64,000 nt of DNA from Streptomyces sp. HM190. GTDB lineage: Bacteria; Actinomycetota; Actinomycetes; Streptomycetales; Streptomycetaceae. The DNA lies in the NCBI RefSeq assembly GCF_009857135.1, contig NZ_CP047318.1, forward strand, positions 4,898,001-4,962,000. Reading direction: 5' to 3'. The notes below the pieces were generated by a model. It made no database searches. It was not told the DNA's origin and saw nothing but the letters and a program-made list of their open reading frames with translations. A program made the translations under genes and the position numbers. Shown here one piece after another: positions 16,716-25,115 of the stretch. Numbering within the stretch: the stretch's first letter is position 1; every line of letters starts with the position of its first letter.

Positions 16716-17621
16716 GTGACGGACGCGGAGGAGGGGCCTCGGGTCGCCGTCGCCGTGGTGACGATGGGCAACAGGCCCGCCGAGGTGGACGCGCTGCTCG
16801 CGTCCGTGGCCAAGCAGGACCTGGCGCCCGCGCGCATCGTCATCGTGGGCAACGGGTGCCCGCTGCCGGAGTTCGCCGAGCGCCTCGGCCTCCCCGGCGA
16901 GGTCACGCCGATCGAGGTGGACGAGAACCTCGGCTGCCCCGGCGGCCGCAACGTGGCCATCGAGCGGCTGCGCGCCTTCGGGGACGTCGACATCGTCGTC
17001 GAACTGGACGACGACGGACTGCTCGTCGACGCCGACGTCCTGCGCCGCGTCCGGGACCTGTACGTCGCCGAACCCCGCCTCGGCATCGTCGGTTTCCGCA
17101 TCGCCGACGAGACCGGCGAGACCCAGCGGCGGCACGTGCCGAGGGTCGGGGCCAAGGACCCCCTGCGGGGCGGCCCGGTCACCGGCTTCCTCGGTGGCGG
17201 GCACGCCCTGTCCATGGCCATGCTCCACGAGACGGGCGACTGGGCCGCCGAGTTCTTCTTCGCGCATGAGGAGACGGACCTGGCGTGGCGGGCGATCGAC
17301 GCCGGCTGGACCGTGCTCTACGCCCCCGAACTGCTCCTCCAGCACCCGAAGACGTCGCCCGCCCGGCACGCGATCTACTACCGGGTCAACGCCCGCAACC
17401 GCGTCTGGCTGGCCCGCCGCCGGCTCCCGCTGCTCCTCATCCCCGTCCATCTGGGGGTGTGGGTGCTCATCACCCTGCTGCGGACCCGTTCCGGGGGCGG
17501 ACTGCGCGCGTGGTTCGGCGGGTTCCTGGAAGGCTGGCGGGTGTCGGGCGGCGAACGCCGGCCCATGCGCTGGCGCACGGTGTGGCGCCTCACCCGGCTG
17601 GGCCGCCCGCCCGTTCTGTAG
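16716..17621 (+). CDS. Family 2 glycosyltransferase
   Basis: 301 residues from GTG. GT-A fold features: VAVAVVTMGNRPAEVDALL at the start, nucleotide-binding VIVGNG, the NLGCPGGRNVAIE loop, the metal-binding LDDDGLL (DxD equivalent) and the acceptor-site FFAHEETDLAWRAIDAGW. One membrane-associating hydrophobic stretch near the C terminus (LLLIPVHLGVWVLITLL). Resembles rhamnosyltransferase-like GT2 enzymes acting at the inner face of the membrane; donor and acceptor unknown. No sugar-pathway genes adjoin it. Confidence 0.87.
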   Translation: MTDAEEGPRVAVAVVTMGNRPAEVDALLASVAKQDLAPARIVIVGNGCPLPEFAERLGLPGEVTPIEVDENLGCPGGRNVAIERLRAFGDVDIVVELDDDGLLVDADVLRRVRDLYVAEPRLGIVGFRIADETGETQRRHVPRVGAKDPLRGGPVTGFLGGGHALSMAMLHETGDWAAEFFFAHEETDLAWRAIDAGWTVLYAPELLLQHPKTSPARHAIYYRVNARNRVWLARRRLPLLLIPVHLGVWVLITLLRTRSGGGLRAWFGGFLEGWRVSGGERRPMRWRTVWRLTRLGRPPVL

Positions 17622-17656
17622 TCCGGGCCGGCGCAGGCACCCGCCGGTCACACGCA

Positions 17657-17689
17657 TGCCCCGGTCGTTCACCTCCACCGACCGGGGCA
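17657..17689. terminator. Inverted-repeat terminator after the glycosyltransferase
   Basis: Arms TGCCCCGGTCG and CGACCGGGGCA, 11 bp perfect, with an 11-nt loop. Confidence 0.75.
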
Positions 17690-17807
17690 CTGCGCGTTCC
17701 CGGATCCGGCAGCGGCGGCGGCGCTCCCCCGAGCTACGCGTCGTCCGCGTGCGCCGTCGGCGCCGGATCCGATGAAGTGATCACATCAGGTCCCGCCAAC
17801 GGATCGC

Positions 17808-17839
17808 TAACATGTGCCCAACGGTCCCTCCGGGACCGT
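17808..17839. promoter_or_regulatory. Possible promoter and palindrome upstream of the second AfsR-like gene
   Basis: A TAACAT -10-like hexamer at 17808-17813 is followed by a perfect 8-bp dyad ACGGTCCC-TCC-GGGACCGT at 17821-17839. The dyad would lie in the 5' leader and could be an operator or a transcript hairpin. No SARP heptamer array is seen. The remaining gap (17690-17931) shows only a CCGGATCCGG palindrome pair. Confidence 0.35.
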
Positions 17840-17931
17840 ACGGAAGCCGTGGAAGAGTCGGCGCGTGCCGACGCGAGTCGCCGGGGGGCGCGGTCCGGTA
17901 CGACGGCACGGGAAGGCAGCGGACGGACGCC

Positions 17932-20900
17932 ATGCGGGACGGGCTGCGGTTCGGACTGCTGGGTCCGCCCGTGCTGTACGACGCCTCCGACTCACCCGAC
18001 GGCGACCCCGGCCTCACACCCCACCTCGCCCCCGAATCCGGTCCCCCGGGTTCCGACTCCGGTCCCCACCCCGGCCCCGACCAGCGCCCCGACAACGATG
18101 GCGCACCCGCCGGCGCCCACGACGCCCGTGCCGGACACCGGGACGCCCACCCCGACCACCGGGACACCCGCCCCCGCCCCCCGGTCACCCTCCCCCACCC
18201 GGCCACTCGCGCCGTACGCCCCGTCGGCAGCGGCAAGGTGCGTGCTCTCCTCGTCGCGCTGCTCCTCGAACCCGGTCGTGTCGTGTCCGTCGACGCGTTG
18301 AAGGACGTGCTGTGGGACGGGGCGCCGCCGCCGTCCGCGCAGGCGTCCCTCCAGAACCATGTGACCCGGCTGCGCAGGCTCCTCGACGACCCCGACCGGC
18401 TGCGCGCCGTACCGCCGGGCTATCTCCTGCGGGTCGACGAGGGCGAGCTGGACGTCCAGGTCTTCGAGGCGCGCGCCGCCGCCGCGCGTGCCGCGCACGC
18501 CGCCCACGACTGGGCGCGCACCGTCCACGAGGCCACCGCCGCGCTAGCCCTCTGGCGCGGCACCCCGCTCGGCGGCCTGCCCGCAGGGGACTTCGGCGCA
18601 CACGCCTTCGCGCAACGCCTGGAGGAGGCCCGGCTGCTCCTCCTCGAACGCCGCTACGACGCCGAACTCCACCTCGCGCGCGCCGCCACCGACGGCCCCA
18701 CGGAACCCGGGCACCCCGCGGCCCTCGGGGAGGCGCACGCCCTCACCGCCCTCGCCCCCGAACTCGCCGCCCTGGTCGCCGAGCACCCCCTGCGGGAGGC
18801 CTTCCACCGTCTCCTCATGCTCGTCCTGCACCGCACCGGCCGCCAGGCCGAGGCCCTCGCCGTGCACCGTGACCTCCGGGACCGGCTCCGCGACGAACTC
18901 GGTGTGGACCCCGGCCCCGCCGTACGCGAGGCCCATCTGGAGATCCTCCGGGAGGGCGAGGACCCGCACCCCGGGCCGCCGACCGCCGGGCCGGCCGCCC
19001 CCGAGCCGCCGGTCCCCGCTCAACTTCCGCCTCCGCCCGCCTACTTCACGGGACGCCGCCGGGTCCTGGCCGAGCTGCGCGCGGCGCTCGCCGTGACCAC
19101 CCCGTCCCGCGGCCCTGGCGCACCGGACGCCGCCCTGCGGCCCAGCGCCCGCGAAGCGGGCCCGCCGGGCGCCCACGACCGGAGCGGTCACGCCCCCACC
19201 CGCGCCCCGGGGCGCCCCGCGTCCGCGGAACCCGTCGTGATCAGCGGCATGGCCGGTGTCGGCAAGAGCGCCCTCGCCCTCCACCTCGCCCACGAGCTGG
19301 CCGACCGCTTCCCGGACGGCCAGCTGTACGTCAACCTGCACGGCGCGACCCCGGGCATGACCCCTCTCACGCCGGCCCAGGCCCTCGCCTCCCTCCTCCG
19401 CGACCTGGGCGCCGACCCGCGCCGCATCCCCGAACACCCGGACGCCGCCGCAGCGTTGCTCCGGTCGACCCTCGCGCCGACCCGCACGCTGATGGTGCTG
19501 GACGACGCCGCGCACGCCGCGCAGGTACGCCCGCTGCTGCCGGCCGGCGCCGGGTGCGCGGTGATCGTGACGAGCCGTTCGCCGCTCACCGCGCTGGACG
19601 GCGCGCACCGCTTCCCGCTCGCCCCGCTGTCGGACGACGAGAGCGCCGAGCTGCTGCGCGCCGCGTCCGGACGGGCGGCCGGGCTCGACGCCGCGCACCC
19701 CCTCGTCGAACTCACCGGGCGGCTCCCACTCGCCCTCCGGGTCGTCGCGGCCCGGCTCGCCGCCCGCCGCGCGCTCACCCCGGACGCGCTCGCGGGCCAA
19801 CTGGCCGCCACCGAGAGCCGTTTGCACCACCTCGAATACGACGACCTGAGCGTCCGGCGCTCCCTCGCCGTCGCCCACGAGGCCCTGCGCGCCTCCGACC
19901 GCGAGGCCGACGGCGACGCCGCCCACGTCCTCCGCCTCATCGGCGCCCTCGACCTGCCCGCGTACGGCGCCCCCCTCCTCGCCCGCCTGGCCGGCACCGA
20001 CGAACGCCGCGCCGAGGCCGCCCTCGACCGCCTCGTCGACGTCGCGCTGCTGGAGGAGACGACGTACGGCCGCTACGTCCCGCACGACCTCGTCCGCCAC
20101 TTCGCCCGCGAACTCGCCGACACGTCCCGGACAGCCGCCGCGGCCCGGACGACCACCGCTCGGACAACCACCGCTCGGACAACCACCGTTCGGACGGCCA
20201 TCGTCCGGGCAGGCATCAGCCGGACAGGCGCGGCCCGCCCCGATGGGGCCCGCACCGGCCCGGCGGGTACCGGCGCGGCCCGGACCGATACGGCGGGTAC
20301 CGGCACGGTCCGGGCCGGCACGGCGGGTATCGCCGCGACCCGGACCGGCGCGGTCGAGGGGAGGTCCACCCCGGCCGACCCGACCGGCCCCACCGCCGGG
20401 GGCGAGACCACCGAAGCCCTCCGCTGGTACGCCGCCCGCGCCCGGGAGAGCCTGCTGGTACTGCTCCCGCCCGGCCACGAACGCGACGAACGGCTCCGTA
20501 CGACCCCGACGCAACCGGCGGCGGCCACCACGGAACCCTTCGCCTCCGCCGAGGAGGCCTTCGCCTGGGGCGACCGCGAACTCCCCAACATCGTCGCCCT
20601 CGTGGAGCGCTGCTCGCGCGAGCCCGGCGGCGGGACGGCGGCGTACACACCCGTCCTGGTCCGGCACCTCTTCCCGTATCTGCACCGCGGCGGCCGGCTC
20701 GCCGAGCTGGACGTGCTCGGCGGGTACGCCCTGGACGTGGCGCGGTCGCTGGGCGACGACGAGGCGGAGGCGTTCGCGCTGACCGACCGGGCCGGGCTGC
20801 ACTTCATGTCCGGCCGTGCCTCGGACGCGCTCGACCTCAACGACCAGGGCCTGACACTGTGGCGGAAGCTCGGCGTCGTGTCGTGCGTACGGCGGTGCCT

Positions 20901-21516
20901 CAACAACCGGGGGCTGGTGCTGGAGAGCCTCGGCCGGTACGAGGAGAGCGAGGAGGCGCTGCGGGAGAGCCTGGAGCTGTCCCGGCAGCTCGGCGACCCC
21001 TACGGCGAGGCCGTCACCTTCAGCCATCTCGGCAACCTGGTCAAACACACCGACGCGCGCGCCGCCATCGCCCACCACGAGCGGAGTCTCGCCCTCGGCG
21101 AGATCGCCGACAGCGTCGTCGTACGGCACACCGCGCACTGCAACATCGGCTATGCCCACCTCCGGCTCGGCGAACCGGCCGCCGCCGTCCGCAGCTTCGA
21201 GCAGAGCCTGCGCGTCCTCGGCGACGACGAGGACTGGCAGGGCGAGTCCAAGACGCGGCTCGGTCTGGTCCGGGCCCTGCGCGAACTGGGGCAGGCCGAC
21301 CGGGCGGACCGGGAGTGCGCCCTCCTCCTCGACTTCGCCGTCCGCCGCGCCGACCAGTACGCCGTCGGCCTCGCCCGCCACCAGCGGGGCCTGCTGCTGC
21401 GGGCCGGCGGGCGTGGCGAGGAGGCCCGCGACGAATGGCGGCGCGCCCTGGCCGTGCTGGACGGCACGGAGTCGACGGTGACGGGTGAACTGCGCCGCCT
21501 GCTGGGGGAGGAGTGA
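17932..21516 (+). CDS. AfsR/SARP-family regulator with low-complexity insertions
   Basis: 1194 residues from MRDGLRFGLLGPPVLYD; no strong ribosome-binding site, so the start is tentative. The winged HTH is split: its first strand is followed by ~80 Pro/Asp/Gly/His-rich residues (about 15-94) before SGKVRALLVALLLEPGRVVS. Then come the activation domain (~130-330), an NB-ARC ATPase (P-loop GMAGVGKSALALHLA near 438, LMVLDDAAHAAQVRPLLPAG), and C-terminal TPRs (NNRGLVLESLGRYEESEEAL and following). A second insertion (~731-823) is made of Thr/Arg/Ala/Gly repeats between the NB-ARC and TPR parts. No adjacent biosynthetic target is evident. Confidence 0.85.
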   Translation: MRDGLRFGLLGPPVLYDASDSPDGDPGLTPHLAPESGPPGSDSGPHPGPDQRPDNDGAPAGAHDARAGHRDAHPDHRDTRPRPPVTLPHPATRAVRPVGSGKVRALLVALLLEPGRVVSVDALKDVLWDGAPPPSAQASLQNHVTRLRRLLDDPDRLRAVPPGYLLRVDEGELDVQVFEARAAAARAAHAAHDWARTVHEATAALALWRGTPLGGLPAGDFGAHAFAQRLEEARLLLLERRYDAELHLARAATDGPTEPGHPAALGEAHALTALAPELAALVAEHPLREAFHRLLMLVLHRTGRQAEALAVHRDLRDRLRDELGVDPGPAVREAHLEILREGEDPHPGPPTAGPAAPEPPVPAQLPPPPAYFTGRRRVLAELRAALAVTTPSRGPGAPDAALRPSAREAGPPGAHDRSGHAPTRAPGRPASAEPVVISGMAGVGKSALALHLAHELADRFPDGQLYVNLHGATPGMTPLTPAQALASLLRDLGADPRRIPEHPDAAAALLRSTLAPTRTLMVLDDAAHAAQVRPLLPAGAGCAVIVTSRSPLTALDGAHRFPLAPLSDDESAELLRAASGRAAGLDAAHPLVELTGRLPLALRVVAARLAARRALTPDALAGQLAATESRLHHLEYDDLSVRRSLAVAHEALRASDREADGDAAHVLRLIGALDLPAYGAPLLARLAGTDERRAEAALDRLVDVALLEETTYGRYVPHDLVRHFARELADTSRTAAAARTTTARTTTARTTTVRTAIVRAGISRTGAARPDGARTGPAGTGAARTDTAGTGTVRAGTAGIAATRTGAVEGRSTPADPTGPTAGGETTEALRWYAARARESLLVLLPPGHERDERLRTTPTQPAAATTEPFASAEEAFAWGDRELPNIVALVERCSREPGGGTAAYTPVLVRHLFPYLHRGGRLAELDVLGGYALDVARSLGDDEAEAFALTDRAGLHFMSGRASDALDLNDQGLTLWRKLGVVSCVRRCLNNRGLVLESLGRYEESEEALRESLELSRQLGDPYGEAVTFSHLGNLVKHTDARAAIAHHERSLALGEIADSVVVRHTAHCNIGYAHLRLGEPAAAVRSFEQSLRVLGDDEDWQGESKTRLGLVRALRELGQADRADRECALLLDFAVRRADQYAVGLARHQRGLLLRAGGRGEEARDEWRRALAVLDGTESTVTGELRRLLGEE
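20120..20370 (+). repeat. Degenerate in-frame 15-bp repeats encoding T/R/A/G-rich linker
   Basis: Units like CGGACAACCACCGCT recur in frame at 20144-20200, giving ARTTT peptides. They degenerate into GTGAARTDTAG-like units up to about 20350. Multiples of 15 keep the reading frame, so the linker length can vary by slippage. Confidence 0.6.
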
Positions 21517-21552
21517 AGGCGGTGCCTGAGGACGGCATCTCCCCGCCCCCGG

Positions 21553-23262
21553 CTATTTCGCGTCGGCGTAGCACTCCACCACCGCCGTGGTGAACGGGAA
21601 CCGCACCGGCGTCTCCCCGAACGTCAGCCGCCCCGACAGCTCCGACGCCTCCCGGATGGCGGCCACCACCGCGTCCGCCTCCTCGGCCGGACAGTGCACG
21701 ATCACCTCGTCGTGCTGGAAGAAGACCAGCTCGGCGGCCATCCCGGCGAGGGAACGGCGCAGTGCGGCGAGGAGGAGCAGGGTCCAGTCGGCGGCGCTGC
21801 CCTGGACGACGAAGTTACGGGTGAACCGGCCGCGGGCGCGGGAGTCGGCGGAGGCGTACCCGGGCACCCACTCGGTCGTCCGCTCCTGATCACCGCCGCC
21901 GTCCGGCACGGCGTCGGCCTGGGGGATGCCCGCCTCCTCGCCCGCCGCGTCGGAGTCCCCGACCGGCGGCGGGCACGTCCGCCCCAGCCAGGTCCGCACC
22001 AGCCGGCCCTCCTCGCCCGCGCGGGCCGCGTCGTCGACGTACCGCACCGCCCTGGGGAAGCGGCGGCGCAGCGCGGCGAGGTTCTTGAGGCCGTCTCCGG
22101 ACGTCTGCCCGTACACGGCGCCGAGGACGGCCAGCTTGGCCTGGTCGCGGTCGCCGGAGAAGGCCCGGTCGGAGACGGCCTGGTAGAGGTCGGTGCCGCG
22201 TCCGGCGATCTCCATCAGCCCCGGATCGCGGGAGATCGCGGCGAGGACCCGGGGCTCCATCTGGTCGGCGTCGGCGACGACGAGGCGCCAGCCGGGGTCG
22301 GCGACACAGGCACGGCGGATCACCTTCGGGATCTGCAGCGCGCCTCCGCCGTTGGTGACCCACCGGCCGGTGACGGTGCCGTGGGCGAGGAACTCGGGCC
22401 GGAAGCGGCCGTCCCGCACCCAGTCCTGGAGCCAGGACCAGCCGTGCGCGACCCAGACGCGGTACAGCCGCTTGTACTCCAGGAGCGGCTTCACGGCGGG
22501 GTGGTCGAGGGACTCGATCTCCCAGCGCCGGGTGGAGCGGATCCGGAGCCCCGCCTGCCCGAACGCCCTGACGACGTCGGCCGGCAGATCGGGCCGCACG
22601 CGGCGGCCGAACGCCTGCGACACCTCGTCGGCCAGCTCGGCCAGCCTGCGCGGCTCGCCGCCGCCCGCGTACCGCTCGCCGAGCATCTCGTGCAGCACCT
22701 GGCGGTGGACGTCCGCCCGCCAGGGCATGCCGGCGCGGTTCAGCTCGGCGGCGACGAGCATCCCGGCCGACTCCGCGGCGGTCAGCAGCCGCATCCGGTC
22801 CGGGTGGGCGGTGGTGTCGTGCCGTCGCTGCTGGTCCGCGTAGACCTCGATGAGGTCGGTGAGGGGGACGTGGACGGGGCGCGGTTCGAAGAGGGAGGGC
22901 TGGACGCCGGGTTGCGCCGAGCGGAGGGGCGGGTCCGGGGGGACCGGGGCGCGGCGGAGGCGGGCGAGGGCGGCTGCCGCGGAGCGGGGCTCGCCGAGAC
23001 GGCCCTCGTGCCCGAGGAGCAGGTTCTCGGCGTCCTCGATGTCGTAGCACCGCTCGACGCGGACGCCGTCGGCGAGCAGCCGGGGGTAGATCTCGGCGGT
23101 GGCCCGCCACACCCACCGCCCGACGTCCGGCTCCCGCCGCCGCACCGCCTCCGCGAGGTCCGGCTCCCGTGTCACGGGTGCGGCGGGCAGCCCGTCCGGG
23201 CCGAGGGGGGCGATCTCGACGCCGCCGTCCTCGGTCGGAGCGAGAGCCCACCGGTCGGTCAT
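21553..23262 (-). CDS. DNA polymerase I-like (family A) polymerase, bifunctional 3'-5' exonuclease/polymerase
   Basis: 569 residues from MTDRWALAPTEDGG. The short N-terminal region is a degenerate exonuclease-like domain without a 5' nuclease. Polymerase motifs: A, VVADADQMEPRVLAAISRD (catalytic Asp); B, RDQAKLAVLGAVYGQTSG; C, FFQHDEVIVHCP (catalytic Asp-Glu). In motif B the usual Phe/Tyr of RxxxKxxxF/YG is Leu. A second, stand-alone family A polymerase besides PolA is typical of Streptomyces; roles in repair or translesion synthesis are suspected but not shown here. Confidence 0.87.
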   Translation of the reverse strand: MTDRWALAPTEDGGVEIAPLGPDGLPAAPVTREPDLAEAVRRREPDVGRWVWRATAEIYPRLLADGVRVERCYDIEDAENLLLGHEGRLGEPRSAAAALARLRRAPVPPDPPLRSAQPGVQPSLFEPRPVHVPLTDLIEVYADQQRRHDTTAHPDRMRLLTAAESAGMLVAAELNRAGMPWRADVHRQVLHEMLGERYAGGGEPRRLAELADEVSQAFGRRVRPDLPADVVRAFGQAGLRIRSTRRWEIESLDHPAVKPLLEYKRLYRVWVAHGWSWLQDWVRDGRFRPEFLAHGTVTGRWVTNGGGALQIPKVIRRACVADPGWRLVVADADQMEPRVLAAISRDPGLMEIAGRGTDLYQAVSDRAFSGDRDQAKLAVLGAVYGQTSGDGLKNLAALRRRFPRAVRYVDDAARAGEEGRLVRTWLGRTCPPPVGDSDAAGEEAGIPQADAVPDGGGDQERTTEWVPGYASADSRARGRFTRNFVVQGSAADWTLLLLAALRRSLAGMAAELVFFQHDEVIVHCPAEEADAVVAAIREASELSGRLTFGETPVRFPFTTAVVECYADAK

Positions 23263-23331
23263 GAGGGTGAGTGTCGCAGGGGGGTCTGACAGTGACCGTC
23301 CGGCAGCTCGGGGCACGCGCCGACAGTCCGT

Positions 23332-23395
23332 GCGGGTGCGGGTGCGGGTGCGGGTTCAGGCTCAGGCACGGCTTCAGGCTCGGGTGCGGGCGCGC
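23332..23395. repeat. Short GTGCGG-type direct repeats
   Basis: The hexamer GTGCGG recurs in tandem from 23332, grading into GGCTCAGGC-like units. It lies in the gap left of the polymerase start and has no coding role that I can see. Confidence 0.6.
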
Positions 23396-23400
23396 TGTGG

Positions 23401-23430
23401 TTGCTCGCGCAGTTCCCCGCGGCCCGGGAG
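23401..23430 (-). repeat. Dispersed GCGGGGAACTGCGCGA-type repeat, copy 1
   Basis: On the minus strand the 16-mer GCGGGGAACTGCGCGA (23405-23420) is identical to one inside the cobW-like gene at 29498-29513, and one mismatch from 41170-41185. From memory this sequence is abundant between Streptomyces genes. Confidence 0.65.
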
Positions 23431-23517
23431 AAGCAGGGGCGCCGGGCGGTGACACAGGCGGCTCCGCCGCGCGGGCGTGACCAGCTCTCCACCCGTCCGC
23501 GCCCGAGAACGGCCCCC

Positions 23518-24243
23518 TTAACCCTGCCCCTCCGTCACCGCCCGCAGGGCCCGTGCCACGTCCTCCTCCGTCGCCGCCTTGGTGATCCCCAGTCCGCTGA
23601 GGACGCCCTTCCCGTTCTCGAACTCCAGGAGCGCGAGCAGGATGTGCTCGGTCCCGACGTAGTTGTGCCCCAGCCGCAGCGCCTCGCGGAAGGTGAGTTC
23701 GAGGACCTTCTTGGCGTCGGAGCCGTACGGGATCAGCTCGGGCACCTCGTCCACGGCCGGCGGCAACACGGCCGTCGCCGCCTCCCGCACCGCCTCCGGC
23801 GAGACCCCCTGCGCGGCGATCGCCTTGGCCGCGAGCCCCTCCGGCTCGGCGAGGAGGCCGAGGACGAGGTGGGCGGGCAGGCCCTCGGGGTTCCCGGCGG
23901 ACTTGGCCTCGCCGTGCGCGACCATGACCGCGTTGCGGGCCCGCGGGGTGTAGCGGGCGAAGCCCTGCTGGGGGTCGAGGTCGGCCTCGGCCTTCGGCAC
24001 GAACCGCTTCTGCGCCGCCTGCCGGGTCACCCCCATGCTCTTGCCGATCTCCGTCCAGGACGCGCCGGAGCGCCGTGCCTGGTCCACGAAGTGGCCGATC
24101 AGGTGGTCGGCCACGTCACCGAGGTGGTCCGCGGCGATCACCGCGTCCTGGAGCTGGTCGAGCGGTTCCGGGTGGATCTTCTTGATGGCCTCGATGAGGT
24201 CGTCGAGACGCACGGAGGCCGTGACTCGCGGGTTCGTCGTCAT
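23518..24243 (-). CDS. Clp N-terminal-domain protein with helix-turn-helix
   Basis: 241 residues. Residues ~1-90 form a helical domain with an HTH (SWTEIGKSMGVTRQAAQKRF). The rest is two Clp-N repeats, ARYTPRARNAVMVAHGEA.. with LPAHLVLGLL, and LTFREALRLGHNYVGTEHILL. There is no AAA+ ATPase, so this is not an unfoldase. The Clp-N part may sense or bind proteins or peptides (for example arginine-phosphorylated proteins, as in ClpC), while the HTH binds DNA. Two strong palindromes lie directly at and upstream of its start, suggesting autoregulation. Confidence 0.82.
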   Translation of the reverse strand: MTTNPRVTASVRLDDLIEAIKKIHPEPLDQLQDAVIAADHLGDVADHLIGHFVDQARRSGASWTEIGKSMGVTRQAAQKRFVPKAEADLDPQQGFARYTPRARNAVMVAHGEAKSAGNPEGLPAHLVLGLLAEPEGLAAKAIAAQGVSPEAVREAATAVLPPAVDEVPELIPYGSDAKKVLELTFREALRLGHNYVGTEHILLALLEFENGKGVLSGLGITKAATEEDVARALRAVTEGQG

Positions 24244-24244
24244 G

Positions 24245-24292
24245 TGTCAACCGTAAGTTGACAGCCAGGGGGTGTCAACCCGAAGTTGACAC
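24245..24292. promoter_or_regulatory. Paired palindromic operators upstream of the Clp-N/HTH gene
   Basis: TGTCAACCGTAAGTTGACA (24245-24263) begins one base from the start codon. A near copy with the core TGTCAACCCGAAGTTGACA and extended outer GT/AC pairing lies at 24272-24292. Centres are 28 bp apart (24254, 24282). Half-site TGTCAAC. The first copy overlaps the translation start, fitting repression by the encoded HTH protein. Confidence 0.75.
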
Positions 24293-24320
24293 CTGGTGGG
24301 GTCGGCTCCCGGCCACCCCT

Positions 24321-24536
24321 CTCCACCGCCCGCTCCCCGCTCCCTTCCACCGCCCGTTCCCCGCTCTCTTCCGGCGTCCGTTCCCCGCTCCCTTCCACCG
24401 CCCGTTCCCCGCTCTCTTCCGGCGTCCGTTCCTCGCTCTCTTCCACCGCCCGTTCCTCGCTCTCTTCCGGCGTCCGTTCCCCGCTCCTTTCCACCGCCCG
24501 CTCCTCGCTCTCTTCCGGCGTCCGCTCCCCGTCGGC
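24321..24536. repeat. 24-bp tandem repeat array, nine units
   Basis: Nine units of 24 bp alternate mostly between TTCCACCGCCCGTTCCCCGC- and TTCCGGCGTCCGTTCCCCGC-type openings, so the higher-order period is 48 bp. The last unit abuts the stop codon of the dead permease at 24537. Being a multiple of three it keeps minus-strand frames open (ERAVEESG/ERTPEESE octapeptides), but no start or family supports translation. Confidence 0.88.
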
Positions 24537-24960
24537 CTAGACGGCGCCCGGCCAGATGCCCACCGGTGCCCCCAGCAGTCCCAGCGCCCCCGCCAGGCCC
24601 GCCAGATAGACCGCGGAGACCGCCGCCCCGAGCGCGGCCCCCACTGCCGTCGCGACCAGCGCCTCGCCCGCGACCACCACCCGGACCTGCCCCCGCGTGG
24701 CCCCCGCGAGCCGCAGCGACCGCAGCTCCGCCCCGCGTGCCGACGTGGCCATGAGCAGCGTCCCGGCGAGCGCGATCCCCGCGCAGCAGCGCGTTGACGG
24801 CGACCAGCGCCTCCGCGTCCCGCTCGTACGACGGGTCGACCCGCCGCCGGTCGTCCCCGGTCAGCACCCGCGCCCGGTCACCGACGACGGCCCGTACGTC
24901 CGCGGCGGGCGCGTCCACCCCGGCTGTCCCCGCCGCCGCTTTGCCGACGTGCCCGTTTCC
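24537..24960 (-). pseudogene. Frameshifted C-terminal remnant of an FtsX-like ABC permease
   Basis: Two minus-strand frames together read as the end of an FtsX permease: RVDPSYERDAEALVAVNALL-RG, then IALAGTLLMATSARGAELRS, LRLAGATRGQVRVVVAGEAL and a hydrophobic end at ..GIWPGAV. They join at a C4 run (24777-24780); one base fewer restores a single frame. The large N-terminal part and the partner ATPase are absent. A relic of a lost transporter, ending exactly where the 24-bp repeats begin. Confidence 0.65.
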
Positions 24961-25115
24961 TCTGTCCTGGTCATGACTCCCAGCGAACCGTCCGCGGTCC
25001 GCCCGCACACGACCACTGGTGGGCGTCCCGAGGTAGGGCCGGCCCTACCTCCGCCCGGCACACGCCCCGCCCGCGCCCGGCCGCGCCCCGCCCACGCCAT
25101 GACACGATCGAACAC

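Noticed and set aside
24240..24494. Minus-strand ORF of ERAVEESG-type octapeptides
   Set aside because: Produced by the 24-bp repeats staying in frame; it reads through both operators and has no credible start.
24321..24536. CRISPR-like array
   Set aside because: Units are contiguous 24-mers without unique spacers.
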